From contig CM043963.1 of assembly GCA_014529385.2 (NCBI GenBank), forward strand, positions 81,618,412 through 81,682,411: a stretch of DNA of 64,000 nt. Reading direction: 5' to 3'. The notes beneath the pieces were generated by a model. It saw only the letters and a list, made by a program, of their open reading frames with translations. It did no database searches and was not told the DNA's origin. This stretch comes from Adiantum capillus-veneris. Its lineage: Eukaryota; Streptophyta; Polypodiopsida; Polypodiales; Pteridaceae. Of this stretch, positions 12,060 to 22,969 are shown in pieces; position 1 is the stretch's first letter, and every line of letters begins with the position of its first letter. A program made the translations under genes and the position numbers.

Positions 12060-12600
12060 GGGTCTTGACGAGTGTTATGCAAAAAATCAAATCATTGATT
12101 GAGGTGCAAGTTTCCATGTTACTCCCCATAGGGGATGATTCTCCACATATACTGTCATGCATGATTTAGTCAAGCTTGGAGATTTTATTATCTTGAAATA
12201 TGTTGAATGGGATGGCTTTGAATTTATGCTTTGTGGACTCAGACATGTTACTAAACAGACTAAGAGTTTGGTGTGAGTTGGTCAGCTTGATGCTCTAGGC
12301 TATACTACTATTTTTGGCAATGGTTCTTGGATAGTGTGTAAAAAAAATTTGGTTGTCATAAAAGATCACAAATCTAGTTCACTGTACTCTTTATATGTCT
12401 CTTTAGTCAAAGAGAGTTCTATCTATGTAGCTGAGTAGGCTTCTACCGAGTTATGGCATGGTCGGCTAGGCCATATGAGCCATAAGGAATGAAAATCCTT
12501 CAACATTTGGGCTACATACATGTGAAAATATTCTGATTTCAACTTATGTGATCATTGCATCTATGGAAATCAAACTAGGCAAACTTCCTTGGCCATTATA
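12060..12600 (+). pseudogene. copia protease and GAG-pre-integrase remnant
   Basis: The retropepsin active site DSGAS appears as IID-stop-GASFHV, with the Ser codon changed to TGA. Downstream, ELWHGRLGHMS is the GAG-pre-integrase HH motif and LCDHCIYGNQ supplies its CC pair. Several in-frame stops are present. Confidence 0.75.
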
Positions 12601-12604
12601 TTGA

Positions 12605-13340
12605 GAGTTGGAAAACCCTCTAGATTTAGTTCATAGCGATTTATGTGGGCCCATACCACACAAATCTCTAGGGGGAGCACTATATTTCTTGACATTCATA
12701 GATGAATCCACTCAGAAGGTGTGGGTCTATCTCTTGAAGGGGAAAGACAAAGTGTTTGCTACATTCCAAAAATTCTTAGCCATGGTTGAGAACCAATTTG
12801 GTAGAAAGCTAAAAGCTTTTAGAAGTGACAATGGTGAAGAGTATGTCTCCACAAAGTTCAAGAATTTTTGTAGAAAATGAGGGCTTCAATGAAAATTTAC
12901 TATTCCATACATACCTACTGAGTATGGAATTACTGAGTGTATGAATTGCACGATTCAAGAAAGAGTCACAACCATGTTATCTATGGAGAATTTACCTCCT
13001 AAGTTTTGGGGAGAGGTTGTTATGACATCTGTACACATCATCAATAGATCATCTAGTACTCCATTGTATTTCAAGATTCCGCAAGAGATGTGGACTGGAA
13101 ATAGGCCAAATTATGATAGATTACGTGTTTTTGGGTGTGAAGCATCTCACACATTCCCAAAGAAGATCCCAAGTCACACAAGTGCATCTTCATTGGTTAT
13201 GGTGCAGATGGAGAGATGAGATATTGTCTTTGGCATCAAAAATCTAGAAAGGTTATTTGCAGCTCACAAGTGATATTCAATGAGTCTAAAATGCATAGAT
13301 AGCATGTTAAAGAGGCCAAATATCAAAAAGTCAAATTTGA
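12605..13340 (+). pseudogene. copia integrase remnant
   Basis: The rve core begins with LDLVHSDLCGP (first Asp), continues through FLTFIDESTQKVWVYLL and reaches the second Asp at FRSDNGEEYVS. After stops at 12878-12895 the frame resumes with TECMNCTIQERV, where the catalytic Glu region has diverged from the usual AERMNRTI. The C-terminal YDRLRVFGCEA block is intact. Confidence 0.8.
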
Positions 13341-13614
13341 GGATGTAGCCTGCAAAATTTGAGAAAACCAACTTAGCCTATTGATGTAGTTCCTACCACT
13401 AGTAGTGCTCCAAAGAGAGTGGAATGTAGCAGTCAGGCAGTGAGGAGATCTATGCATGTATCTTGTGCACTTGAGCATTATGAGCCAGGATTGGACTACC
13501 TGTTAGTCACTGACTGCGATGAGCCCACTTTTAACAAAGAAGCTATTCAAATGGAAGATAACATGAAGAGGGAGCAAGCTATGCAATCTAAGTAAAACTC
13601 AATTGTGAACAATG

Positions 13615-15030
13615 TAACATGGGACTTGGTTGAATTGCCAAAGGGAAAGCACGCCTTACCTTGCAAATGGGTTTACAAGAAGAAGTTTACATGTGACGAT
13701 CCTAAGCCTAAGTACAAGGCTTGATTGGTTGCTAAGGGATTCAAGCAGCAAAAGGGAGTTGATTTTGATAAATCTTCTCACCAGTGGTCAAGATGACTAC
13801 ATTGCATACAATGCTTGGCCTAGTAGTAGCCATATAGAGGATATGAATCTTATCCAAATATATGTGAAGACAACTTTTCTTCATGGGGATCTAGAAGAGG
13901 ATGTTTACATGAAGCAACCTGAAGGTTTTAAACAACCAAGCAGGGAGGAGCTTGTATGGAAACTCAAGAAAGAACTTAATGGCTTAAAGGAGGGTTCTAG
14001 GCAGTGGTATAAAAAAATTGATGCTTTTATGCGGTCCTAGGGTTTTAAAAGGAGTCAAGAGGAGCACTACTTGTATACAAATAAACTCAATGATTCTTCT
14101 TTGGTCATTCTCATTTTATATGTGGATGACATGCTCATTGCAAGAAATTCCATAAGGAGATTTTTAAATTGATTCATATGTTGCTATGAAAGATTTGGGC
14201 AAAGCAATTCATTTTCTTGGTATGCGCATCAAGAGAGACAGGAAAAGATACATTCTTGAGTTGTCTCAGGAATCCTATATCCAAATTTTTTTGCATTGTT
14301 TCAATATGCAGGGAGGGAAGGCAGTGAGTACCCCACTATCATCATATTTGAAACTTAGCAAGGAATATTCTCTTAAATTAGATGTTGAGAGAGTAGAAAT
14401 GGAAAACGTGCCATACTCTTCGGATGTAGACAATCTTATGTATGCTATGGTAGTTACGAGGCCAGACATTGCATTTGCAGTGGGAGTGGTTAGTCAGTAT
14501 ATGGCTAATCCTGGCAAGCAACATTGGATAGTGGTGAAACACATTCTCAGATACTTGAAGGGTACAACAAGCAGGTGTTTACGCTTTGAGAATAGTGATG
14601 CATCTATTGTTGGTTACACGAATGGAGATTATGCGAGTTGCAGTGATAGTAAGAGATCTAAGTCTGGCTACAACTTCATATTTGTAGGAGGAGCCATTTC
14701 TTGGAGATCATCTCTCCAAGATTGTACGTATTTTTCCGCTACATAGGTTGAGTATGTTACAATGTCAAATGCCAGCAAAAGGAAGCTATATGGTTGGCAC
14801 ATTTAATGGAGATTTAGACATCAGTTTTGCATGGTGAAAGAGTTTCATTTCTTTGGCAAGGAATCACGTGTTTCATTTCAAGTAAAAACATATTGAGGTG
14901 GGGTATCATCTCATTCGGGATGCATTGATGGTTATGTGCTTGGAGATTGTGAAGGTCCACAATGATGGAAACCCAATAGATACTCTTACAAAGAGCCTAG
15001 CTAGTTGTTTCCACATTGCATTGAGTTAAT
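13615..15030 (+). pseudogene. copia reverse transcriptase-RNase H remnant
   Basis: Reverse transcriptase blocks [36 protein letters not shown] and the catalytic LYVDDMLIA are visible across three frames. From 14186 an open stretch covers MKDLGKAIHFLGMRI, TRPDIAFAVGVVSQYM and the RNase H GYTNGDYA / GGAISWRSSLQD blocks, ending at a stop where Ile/Glu-Ala-Glu-Tyr is expected. The tail to ~15030 retains VKVHNDGNPIDTLTKSL, the usual copia pol end. Confidence 0.85.
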
Positions 15031-15137
15031 GGGTGTAGGTTGAGAATTTTTTTACAGGGTGAAGTTTTTGTGCTTCACGATTGTACAAATTAGTTTTAAT
15101 CACCACTTACGATCGCATTGGCCTTTAAGTGGCAGAT

Positions 15138-15398
15138 TGTTGGGTCAAGGCCACCACAGCCGTTGACCCACGTGTACCCTCCCTACATTCTCTAACTCCA
15201 CAACCTTTCTTATATCTCTTATACAAAGTAATAAAGAGACACAAGCTGGAGGCACACAGCTGTGTGTTTCCCCAAAAACCTTGTGCTTCTCTTTTTCTTC
15301 TCCTTCCCCCTTCCTTGCACGCACATGCACGGGGCTTCACCGCTCATTCAAGTTGGCTCCAAAAAGTCCGGCCCTCAACTAGTGCCGAATCCTCTCTC

Positions 15399-15480
<82 letters not shown>

Positions 15481-15628
15481 TTTTGGTACATGTATGTGAT
15501 GTGTGATTGAATCTAAGTTAATTCTTGATTTGCAATTATCTTGCTTTAATGTGCTCAATGCATACAATTGATTCATTACTCTAGCTAATCTATAATTTCC
15601 GCTGCACTTTAATCCCAATTGTCCGGCA
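15138..15628 (+). repeat. copia 3' LTR (TGTTGGG...CCGGCA), followed by a primer site
   Basis: Begins with TGTTGGGTC just after the polypurine-like AAGTGGCAGAT and ends GTCCGGCA. It contains a CT/CA microsatellite. It is immediately followed by TTGGTATCATAGC, a tRNA-iMet primer-binding-site match, although a 3' LTR should be followed by flanking DNA. The other elements' LTRs in this window have different sequences. Confidence 0.7.
15391..15478. repeat. (CT)n-(CA)n microsatellite inside LTR
   Basis: About 56 bp of CT, with one CC interruption, followed by about 30 bp of CA dinucleotides. Confidence 0.95.
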
Positions 15629-15629
15629 T

Positions 15630-15641
15630 TGGTATCATAGC
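15630..15641 (+). promoter_or_regulatory. tRNA-iMet primer-binding site
   Basis: TGGTATCATAGC matches the plant initiator-tRNA consensus TGGTATCAGAGC at 11 of 12 positions. It sits 1 bp after the LTR end, the normal placement for a 5' LTR. Confidence 0.7.
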
Positions 15642-15989
15642 ATATCTAATTAATCTCTTTCTTTTGAAAAAAGGGAAGTTCTAGGATTGAGCAAGAAGGA
15701 TTGAACCTTTTAATTAACCATCGTCAGTGAGTATTGGGATTTTTTAACCCGTGTATTTTGCAGCTTCAACACCCTGGGATGTGTCAATTAAATAGTGTAC
15801 CCTTATGGTGGTTACCTTTGGTTTTACCACTATTTGACAAGAACCCTCAAAAGAAATAGAGAAAGAAGAAATCATCCAGTTCTCTGTCATCATCAAGCTC
15901 ATATGGATCTGAGAGTTTCTTCTACTTAGATTGCAATTCTTTCAAAGCACAAAAGAGGAGAGGCCATTGATGCTCTCATGTTGCCTAGA

Positions 15990-16810
15990 AGACAGCATCT
16001 CGCCTAAGAAATTTCAAGGAAAAAGGTAAAATCATAACCATCCTCTCCTTCCATGGTACTTTTGATAATGTGGACAAAGTTCTAAGCTTTATCCACCAAC
16101 AATTTGATGTGGCCTTTGGGGATGAATTTTTTTTGGACCTATTCAAACTTTGACATGTTGCTATGCATCTCTAGAAATTAGAGCATCAATGGTGGGCAAG
16201 CCTACACACCAAGGGAGAAGCTTCAAAGGCTTGGAAAAAATTCTGAGTTACTATCATGAGGTAATCCTTATCCATTGGGGCTTTTGAACAAGTTCTTATG
16301 GCATGGCAAAGCCTAGAGCTTGGTGATGAAGAGAATATGCAAAAGTATTTGGAGAAATTTTGGAATCTACATCTCAAAGCTACAAGAACATCAACTTCTT
16401 GGAGAAAAAGTAGCAATTTTGTGATGGGCTCCTTGAAGATTGGAGGAACTATATCAGGACTCAAAGACCGTGAATGATTTTGGAGGTTGTCCACCACTCA
16501 ATGGTAGCCTCCAACATCAAATTCCAAGATTCAAACAAGGGCTCAAAGACAAACAATGGGAGAGACAAGCCACAAGAGAAAGGAAAAAATTCAAATCCAA
16601 ATGCTCCTACCAAAATTGGGAAGCTTGAAGACAAATCTAACTACCAAGGTAATAATTGATTATCTTATGAAGATAAAGAGCATTATCATAAGGATAATAG
16701 ATGTTCTAAATGCGGTGAACAAGGTCATTCTTACTGCACATGCCCTCAAAAGCATGCAAATAAGAAACCCCCTAGAACTACAAGGGGTAGTCTTTCACCT
16801 GGAAATCCCT
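15990..16810 (+). pseudogene. gypsy gag remnant with CCHC knuckle
   Basis: HGTFDNVDKVLSFIHQQFDVAFGDE and HQWWASL match the gag of the 29-kb copy. A zinc knuckle of the CSKCGEQGHSYCTCP type is readable near 16708-16745. Multiple stops and frame changes. Confidence 0.75.
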
Positions 16811-16820
16811 TATTTTATGC

Positions 16821-17171
16821 ATGGGAAGAGTGAAAGAACATGATGTACTCATCCTCTTTGATTCAGTTTCCACACACAAATTTATATATGTGGGATTAGC
16901 ATTAAAGCTAAGGATACATGCTCATGAGATGGGACAAACATATGTTGTTGAAGGACCCTTTGAAGGCCAAGAGACTCCATTCACACCTTTGATTGGAAAG
17001 TTAAGGCTTCACGTTCAATGTTATGTGGACAAAGAGGATTTTCTCATCTCTCCACTCAAGAATGAGGATGTGTTGCTTGTACCACCATGGTTTGATCATA
17101 TGGCTGCTTCCATCAAGTTTCTAGAGAGGTTAGTAGCATTTAAGCATAAGGGTAGAGACATTGCTTTGTGA
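16821..17171 (+). pseudogene. gypsy aspartic protease (retropepsin-like) remnant
   Basis: A 116-residue open frame contains ILFDSVSTHKFI, the position of the DSGATHNFI active site with Gly/Ala altered, then LIGKLRLHVQCYVDKEDFLISPL and VLLVPPWFDHM, where LLGxPWF is expected. The altered active site makes function unlikely. Confidence 0.75.
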
Positions 17172-17479
17172 GCCAATGAGAAGGGGCACACCATCCCCAT
17201 CGTATCTGGTGACTCCTTTAACAAATCAATAAAGATTTCTATTTCTACTTACACAATATTTGTCAAGGAGATCCTTAAAAATAATTTTGTCTCTTCTAAT
17301 GGTTCATTAAAAGAAGAAAGTGATTTATATTCATTTCTAAATGAACATGTTGATATTTTTATCGCGATGACATCCTAGGAGAGTTACCTTCTAGAAAAGG
17401 GGATGGAAATCATAGGATTGAGCTCGCATGAGGAAGCTCTCCTCCTAACAAGACTCCTTATCAAGTCTCATTAGCTCAA

Positions 17480-18200
17480 TAGGAGATTATGTCACAAGTC
17501 AACAAACTTGTGCAAAAAGGAATGGTAAGAGCTAGCTCTTTGTCATTTTGTTCTCTTATCTTATTAGTGCACAAAAAGGATGGTACATATAGATTTTGTG
17601 TAGACTATCATACATTAAAGAAGATGACAATAAAGAATATTTCTGATCCCAAGGATTGAGGATTTATTTGATAAGCTACAAGGATCTATCTACTTTAGTA
17701 GAATAGACCTTAAAAGTGGCTATCACATAGTACAAATTGTATCAAAAGATTTTTACAGGATAGCCTTTATGACCTCTTTTTGCTTGTACAAATATCTTGT
17801 CACTATCTTTTGGATTGACAAATATTCCAACCACATTCAATCAAATGATGGAAATAGATTTTTGTGTACATAGAGCTTACGCTAGAGTATTCTTTGCTAA
17901 TATCATAGCCTACTCTAAGTCCTTAGAAGAACAACACAAATATCATCTCAAAGTAGTGTTTCGAGCATTGCAAGAGAATAAGTTATTCATTAATCACAAA
18001 AAGGGTGGATTCTTCTTAGAAAAGATTCAATATTTAGGTCATATTATCTCAAAGGATGGTATCATGGATCCACAAAACCTTGAGGTGAAAAATCATTGGC
18101 TATAACTAGGGAATCTACATGAGCTACGGAGTTTTATTGGATTGTGCTCGTACTATAGAAGATTCATTGCAAAAATTTTGGCCATAGCAGGACCATTACA
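17480..18200 (+). pseudogene. gypsy reverse transcriptase remnant
   Basis: Blocks SLILLVHKKDGTYRFCVDYHTL, IEDLFDKLQGSIYFSRIDLKSGYH and a diverged catalytic region (VFFANIIAYSKSLEE, where FFDDIIIYS is expected, so both Asp are lost) are visible in several frames. Decayed beyond activity. Confidence 0.8.
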
Positions 18201-19189
18201 AGAACGTCAACTATGAGAAACACCTGCTAGCTGATGTTGGCTTAGTTAACAGTCAGCTAGGCCAATTGTAATAAGGAGCCTTTGATGTTGTTGTAGGCCT
18301 TCGTTGACTATTGGCATTTGACTTTTGACTAGGAGTGCTGGAAGACTTAGGAATCCAAATCCTTTCATTACTTTCATAGATTTCTGACTTTGTATCGCAC
18401 TAGGTCTTGTTGAACTCTTGAGATCTTCATAAAGATTGTCTATGGTAGTTTTGATTGGCCTTTGGTTGAGTGGTAGCCAAATCTTCGTATAGCCTGTGTA
18501 TCTTCTTTGTGCAAGAAGAAAATTCTTTGTAATCCATCTCTGCTTTGTATCTTCTTAAGGGTGTGGTAGACTTTAGCAGCATGTGGTGTTGTTCTTTTGT
18601 ATAACCACTTCTTAGGTAACCTAGGATATTATCGAGGTTGATACCTAGTTGGCCTTCCACTCAAGAAAAGTCTTGATTGCACTTCATATTTCGTGAACTT
18701 TGGTTTTGGTACCCATATGTGTCTATTACCTCTGTAATCCTCTTATTTTTATAAATTTTATTTTGATGCTATCCATCCCATGTGCTTGTCTTTCTGTGAT
18801 GATCTTTGGTCTTCACACTAAATTTTACTAAATTGCTTACTAAACTGCTTTAAAAAACACTTGCTTGACTTTATTTTGCTTTCTTGAGTACTTGGGCTGA
18901 GATAACGTAGCTTTTTTAGGTGGCTCTCTAGAGGTATTATATGGATTAGCACATGGCTGGGTGTTTCTAAAGCCTGACTTGCTTGAAGGATCCATGAGGG
19001 TTCTTTGATGTAGAGGCATATGATGTCACATCTTTTACGATGTCGGTTGTAGGTCTACTTTAGCTTTACCTTTTTTTAATAAATATGTATCCTTGATTCT
19101 TGTAACTTTTGGAAATTTGAATCCAACATTAGTAGTACCTATAAAAATTGCTTACTGCCACTTGGAAAGGAGAGTAATAGCACTATATC

Positions 19190-20161
19190 TTCTCTACATG
19201 GTCTAGCCATTGATGACCAAGGATGACATCTATAGGCATTTCTTTTGAAGGATTTACTTGAAACTTTAACTATTCCTCATGCTTTTGGATGCTAAGAGTA
19301 GTAGCCATTTCTTCTTGACTTGTAGCCATACCTATCATTGTTTTACTATCCTATTTGTATGGACTAATCTCAAGGACCCTTCGAATGCTATTTTCAGTCA
19401 TATTGCACTTTGCTTCTTTATCCAATAGAGCATTGCATCAAACACTTGATCCGTTTGCATTGTTGAGGACTATAGCTATCCTCATTGGTGGTTCTCTTGA
19501 TCCTTGTACTTCTTTTGCCATACTCTTATCTTGATCTATCTGGGTCTCTATGGAAGCTGACTTGGGACTTTGTTTTCCACTATGAACTCCATCTATTGAC
19601 TTTGTTGACAATGAGTGATTGATCTTTGGACCCCTATTGCTTCTTGGTTGTCTGCAACCTCAAGAATTCTTACTTCTAGTTTTGATGGCATTTCTTTCTT
19701 AGGAGCTTTCATGGTTGATACTTGCTCTGCTTGAATTGCACTTACTGCTGCATGATCTGATTTAAGATCTTTGGGGTTTCTATTGGGTGGAGATGAATTG
19801 TCTTCAATAAGATTTGCTTTGACATTGGTCTCCATTTGAACTATACCTAAGGACTTTGTGCTATCTTTTTCCATTGGTGTCCAAATCTGGTCTTCATACT
19901 TGGTTGTCTTTGAAGGAGTATCTTGTTTGAACTCTGTATCTCTAGAACCATTTGGGCCAATGGAATTCCCAATATTATATTGTCCTGTACACCTTTTACT
20001 GTCATCACATAAAATTGAGCGACGAGGATCTCTGAACCTATTTGAATGGCGGTGGAAATGATCCCCCAACATTCTGCTTGTTTTTTTCCTGATATGCTAA
20101 TGAACTCTCGTGCATCTTCTAGTTGCGGTTGGGCACATTTTTTCCAAGTGCAAAAAGACAT
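19190..20161 (-). pseudogene. Two retropepsin-like segments in tandem
   Basis: The upstream segment (20161-19950) reads REFISISGKK, STAIQIGSEILVAQFYVM and IILGIPLAQ. The downstream segment (~19480-19190) reads ALLDKEAKCNMTENSI, the place of LLDSGAxxN, then PIDVILGHQWLDHVEK. Both end in the ILGxxWL-type C-terminal signature of retropepsins. Stops interrupt the downstream one. They may be one split protease or two. Confidence 0.45.
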
Positions 20162-21737
20162 TAGGTTCTTGTCTAGATCTACTTTTCTTGGAAACTTTTC
20201 TTCATGTTCACTAGTAATGTTGCACTTGATCTTCTCGATATTTCTTCCTAAATTGACAGCTGTTGTTGTGGTGGCATCTTTGGATTGAACTTTTTTTGCA
20301 TCTTCTTGGCTTTGACCTCCTGCCTTAATTGATGTTGGCTCATTTGGTTGTCCTATTGATCCTTTTGATTTTGAAACTGTTGAGAATTATTTGCTTGCAT
20401 TTGAGTAACCTTTGATCTTAGAAGATCCATTGTAATTTTTGGAAGAATCTATCTCTTTGGAGGATAGTTTTGTGCTGACATTTGTGTAGCTTCTTGAGCT
20501 CTAGGTTCCATCAATTTTGAGAGATCCTCCTCCTCTTCTAGCAACTTGAGTTTATGCATCATTTTTGGAGAATCTTTGACGTCAATGTATCCATTTTGTA
20601 GGGGTTTGTATAAGGTCATGAACTTGCTAATATTCATTGCCACCTACAACTCTATATGTATATGTGAGTTTTGTCGTATGCAATTGTTTGAACACTATGG
20701 GATTTGTTGTCTTTTGACTTTGACTTGTGGAAGTCAACTAAAACTTTTATCCTTCATGATCTTCATACATTCATTTGTCACTAGATCTCAATTGAATCTA
20801 AGTCAACTGGTAGCTTCCAGCAACCATATGATCCGGTAATGGTTTCTTCTTTGAAAGCATTTGGCTAGAATTTCTAGGGCTTCTTACTGACGTGGAAATT
20901 CTTGGTACAAGAACTGAGCTTGTGGATTTGTAGCCCCCCCCTTCCTAGGGTGATCACTAAGGATCTAGGCCCAAGAATTTTTTGTTCTGGTTTGATATTA
21001 TCTTCTAGGGTTGTGAAGGTATACTATGTGTAGCACTATCAATGTTTCACATCTGCAAACCTTCAGCATGTTGTCCTATGTATCGCTGTCAAACATGACA
21101 TATGTCTCCCTAGGTCAAGCTATAATTTGTATTATCTTCCCCTTGATATTTTTCTATCCTGTGGGTCTCCTATGACTTGAGCTTCTGTGGATTCAAAACC
21201 CAAGGCATCATAGATCTTATACTCTCTTCTATATCTACGTCCATTTTGGTCAAAGTATATGCTCGTCCGGTCACAAAGTTGAAGCTTGAGATTTGATGGG
21301 TGAGAGTTTGGCTCTGGGTTGAGTTTTGGATTCACTCTGGTAATGTCATTTAGATCTAGAGAGGATGGGCTATGATAGATTCTTTCCCCTAAAATAAAAC
21401 ATCCTTCCTGATCTATTACTGGGCATAATTCTATGAGTTTGTATGTAGGCCTCTCAAATACTGGTCGACCTTTTTGTACAATTGCCCTTCTCGGTCTATA
21501 TAATGTGCATAGGAATTATGTGTTTTATACAATGCTAGCAACATTCACTTTGATGTGTCCCTTAGCCTCGTAAATGATTGCACACTATTGGCAGTGAATG
21601 TAGAATCACTTGCAAACCTAACACACATTTTGTTCTTTGGTGATAACTAGATGCTTTGACTAAACTCCCGTAATAAATTATTGTTGAATGGTTCCAAATG
21701 AAGCTTTTCAAATGCCCGTGCCTCTTCATGCAAATTC

Positions 21738-21965
21738 TTAACTTGCCATGCTTTTACTAGTGTTTCTATTGGTAATGCAGGAGGATTTGATTGCATAAAA
21801 ATATGACGAATTAGATGCACTTACATCAAATTTTTCATTTCTAGTTTTCTCAATGTTTTGATTTTTAGTTGCTATGCCCATATTGTTAGGATTCCAGGGA
21901 TAGTCCTCTGAAAAATGTCCACCTTTTCTTCCACAATCTGAGTAGTACACCATTACGAGTGGCAC
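21738..21965 (-). pseudogene. Zinc-knuckle-like gag fragment
   Basis: A 75-residue open stretch contains DCGRKGGHFSEDYPWNPN. This resembles CxxCGxxGHFSxxCPxxP with first and last Cys lost and one extra Gly. Low complexity follows. Confidence 0.4.
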
Positions 21966-22969
21966 TTAAATCAGTTTTTCCATCTCCAGCTATTGCTGAG
22001 AAGTTTCTGCTTCTATGTTGGTTTTTTGTCAGTGTCCTCTTTCAAAACACTTAGCATTAGATTGTAGATTGCCTCATCTTGACCTTTATACTATCTATCT
22101 TCTGGTGCTCTGACAAGACTTGCCTCTATTGGTTGGTTTCTTGGATTTTCCATTTGTGGCTCTCGATTGTAGACTTGACCACTATAATCCATGTACAAAG
22201 ATCTTGATTGCATATGCACCAACTTTATGGTCTGCTAGCTTGTGCAGATGTTTGGATATCTACTTGGATCAATTTTTTGAGCATCTATCTACACCTCATC
22301 TTTGAGCTTGCAATACCTGGATCCACCAAAATCTGTGAACATTTGGTAGTTTTGTGGATCTGGGTTCACTCTGATCAATAGGATCTTGGATCCTATGCTG
22401 CTTACTGCTTATCAGATGCCTATGCCCTTCTAAATTAGTATACAATACTTTGTCTCCACTATCTATAGTCACATAGTTGTAAGATTTGCTCTGCTACACT
22501 TGTGCATGTGCTACTGCTACTATTGGCTGGCTCTAGTACACTTGAATCCTCCTCTCAATTTGAGCCCGTGTTGTTTTCATTTTGTAAAGATATATCCTAG
22601 CAAATTATATTGTTGCATGGTCAAATTCCTCCTTCTCTGGTTGAAAAGATTGCTTGTGCCATAGCGATTGTGGCAGTTGAATGCTTTCTAGACACATAAG
22701 AGTTGGGCAACTCTAGCTCGAATGCATTAGGATTGACTGCACTCCATTGAAATATGAAAAATTGGGCCTTCAAAATATTAATCTGTAATCAAATGTGTCC
22801 GTAGTCTTTTGATTCTAGGTCCAAAGTACACCACACAAACTCCCAACATGCAATGGTTGTACTTGCAAAGTTGTAGCTTGCATGATCAGTCTTTAGCTCA
22901 CCTGGTGTTCGTTCTTTGAGCTAAGACACAACTTTTCCAATGGGTCTAGAAGAAGTATATTCTTAGGCT

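Larger units (their letters stand above)
11410..15628 (+). mobile_element. Ty1/copia LTR retrotransposon, decayed, 5' LTR not found
   Basis: Domains run in copia order on the plus strand: gag start at 11410, degenerate CCHC knuckle, protease, GAG-pre-integrase, integrase, reverse transcriptase, RNase H, then a purine-rich GTGGCAGAT tract and a TGTTGGG...CA LTR (15138-15628). Integrase before RT is diagnostic of copia. Many stops and frame changes make it inactive. The capsid core is partly missing: the frame jumps from LWDSLC to the region just before the knuckle. Confidence 0.85.
15629..18210 (+). mobile_element. Ty3/gypsy retrotransposon internal region, decayed and truncated
   Basis: Gag, zinc knuckle, protease and reverse transcriptase remnants in gypsy order, closely related to the element at 28.9-34.3 kb. 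Integrase and 3' LTR are absent: the homology ends near 18210 inside the RNase H region (YYRRFIAK-like block followed by unrelated sequence). No gypsy 5' LTR is present. Confidence 0.8.
18240..22900 (-). mobile_element. Decayed minus-strand retroelement gag-protease region
   Basis: On the minus strand, a damaged zinc-knuckle-like motif (YYSDCGRKGGHFSEDYP, 21.9-21.8 kb) is followed by Glu/Lys-rich gag-like sequence and then by protease-like segments (20.2-19.2 kb). This is the gag-pro order of LTR elements. No reverse transcriptase is present; the minus-strand downstream end meets the unrelated plus-strand gypsy remnant near 18.2 kb. Family assignment is tentative. Confidence 0.45.
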
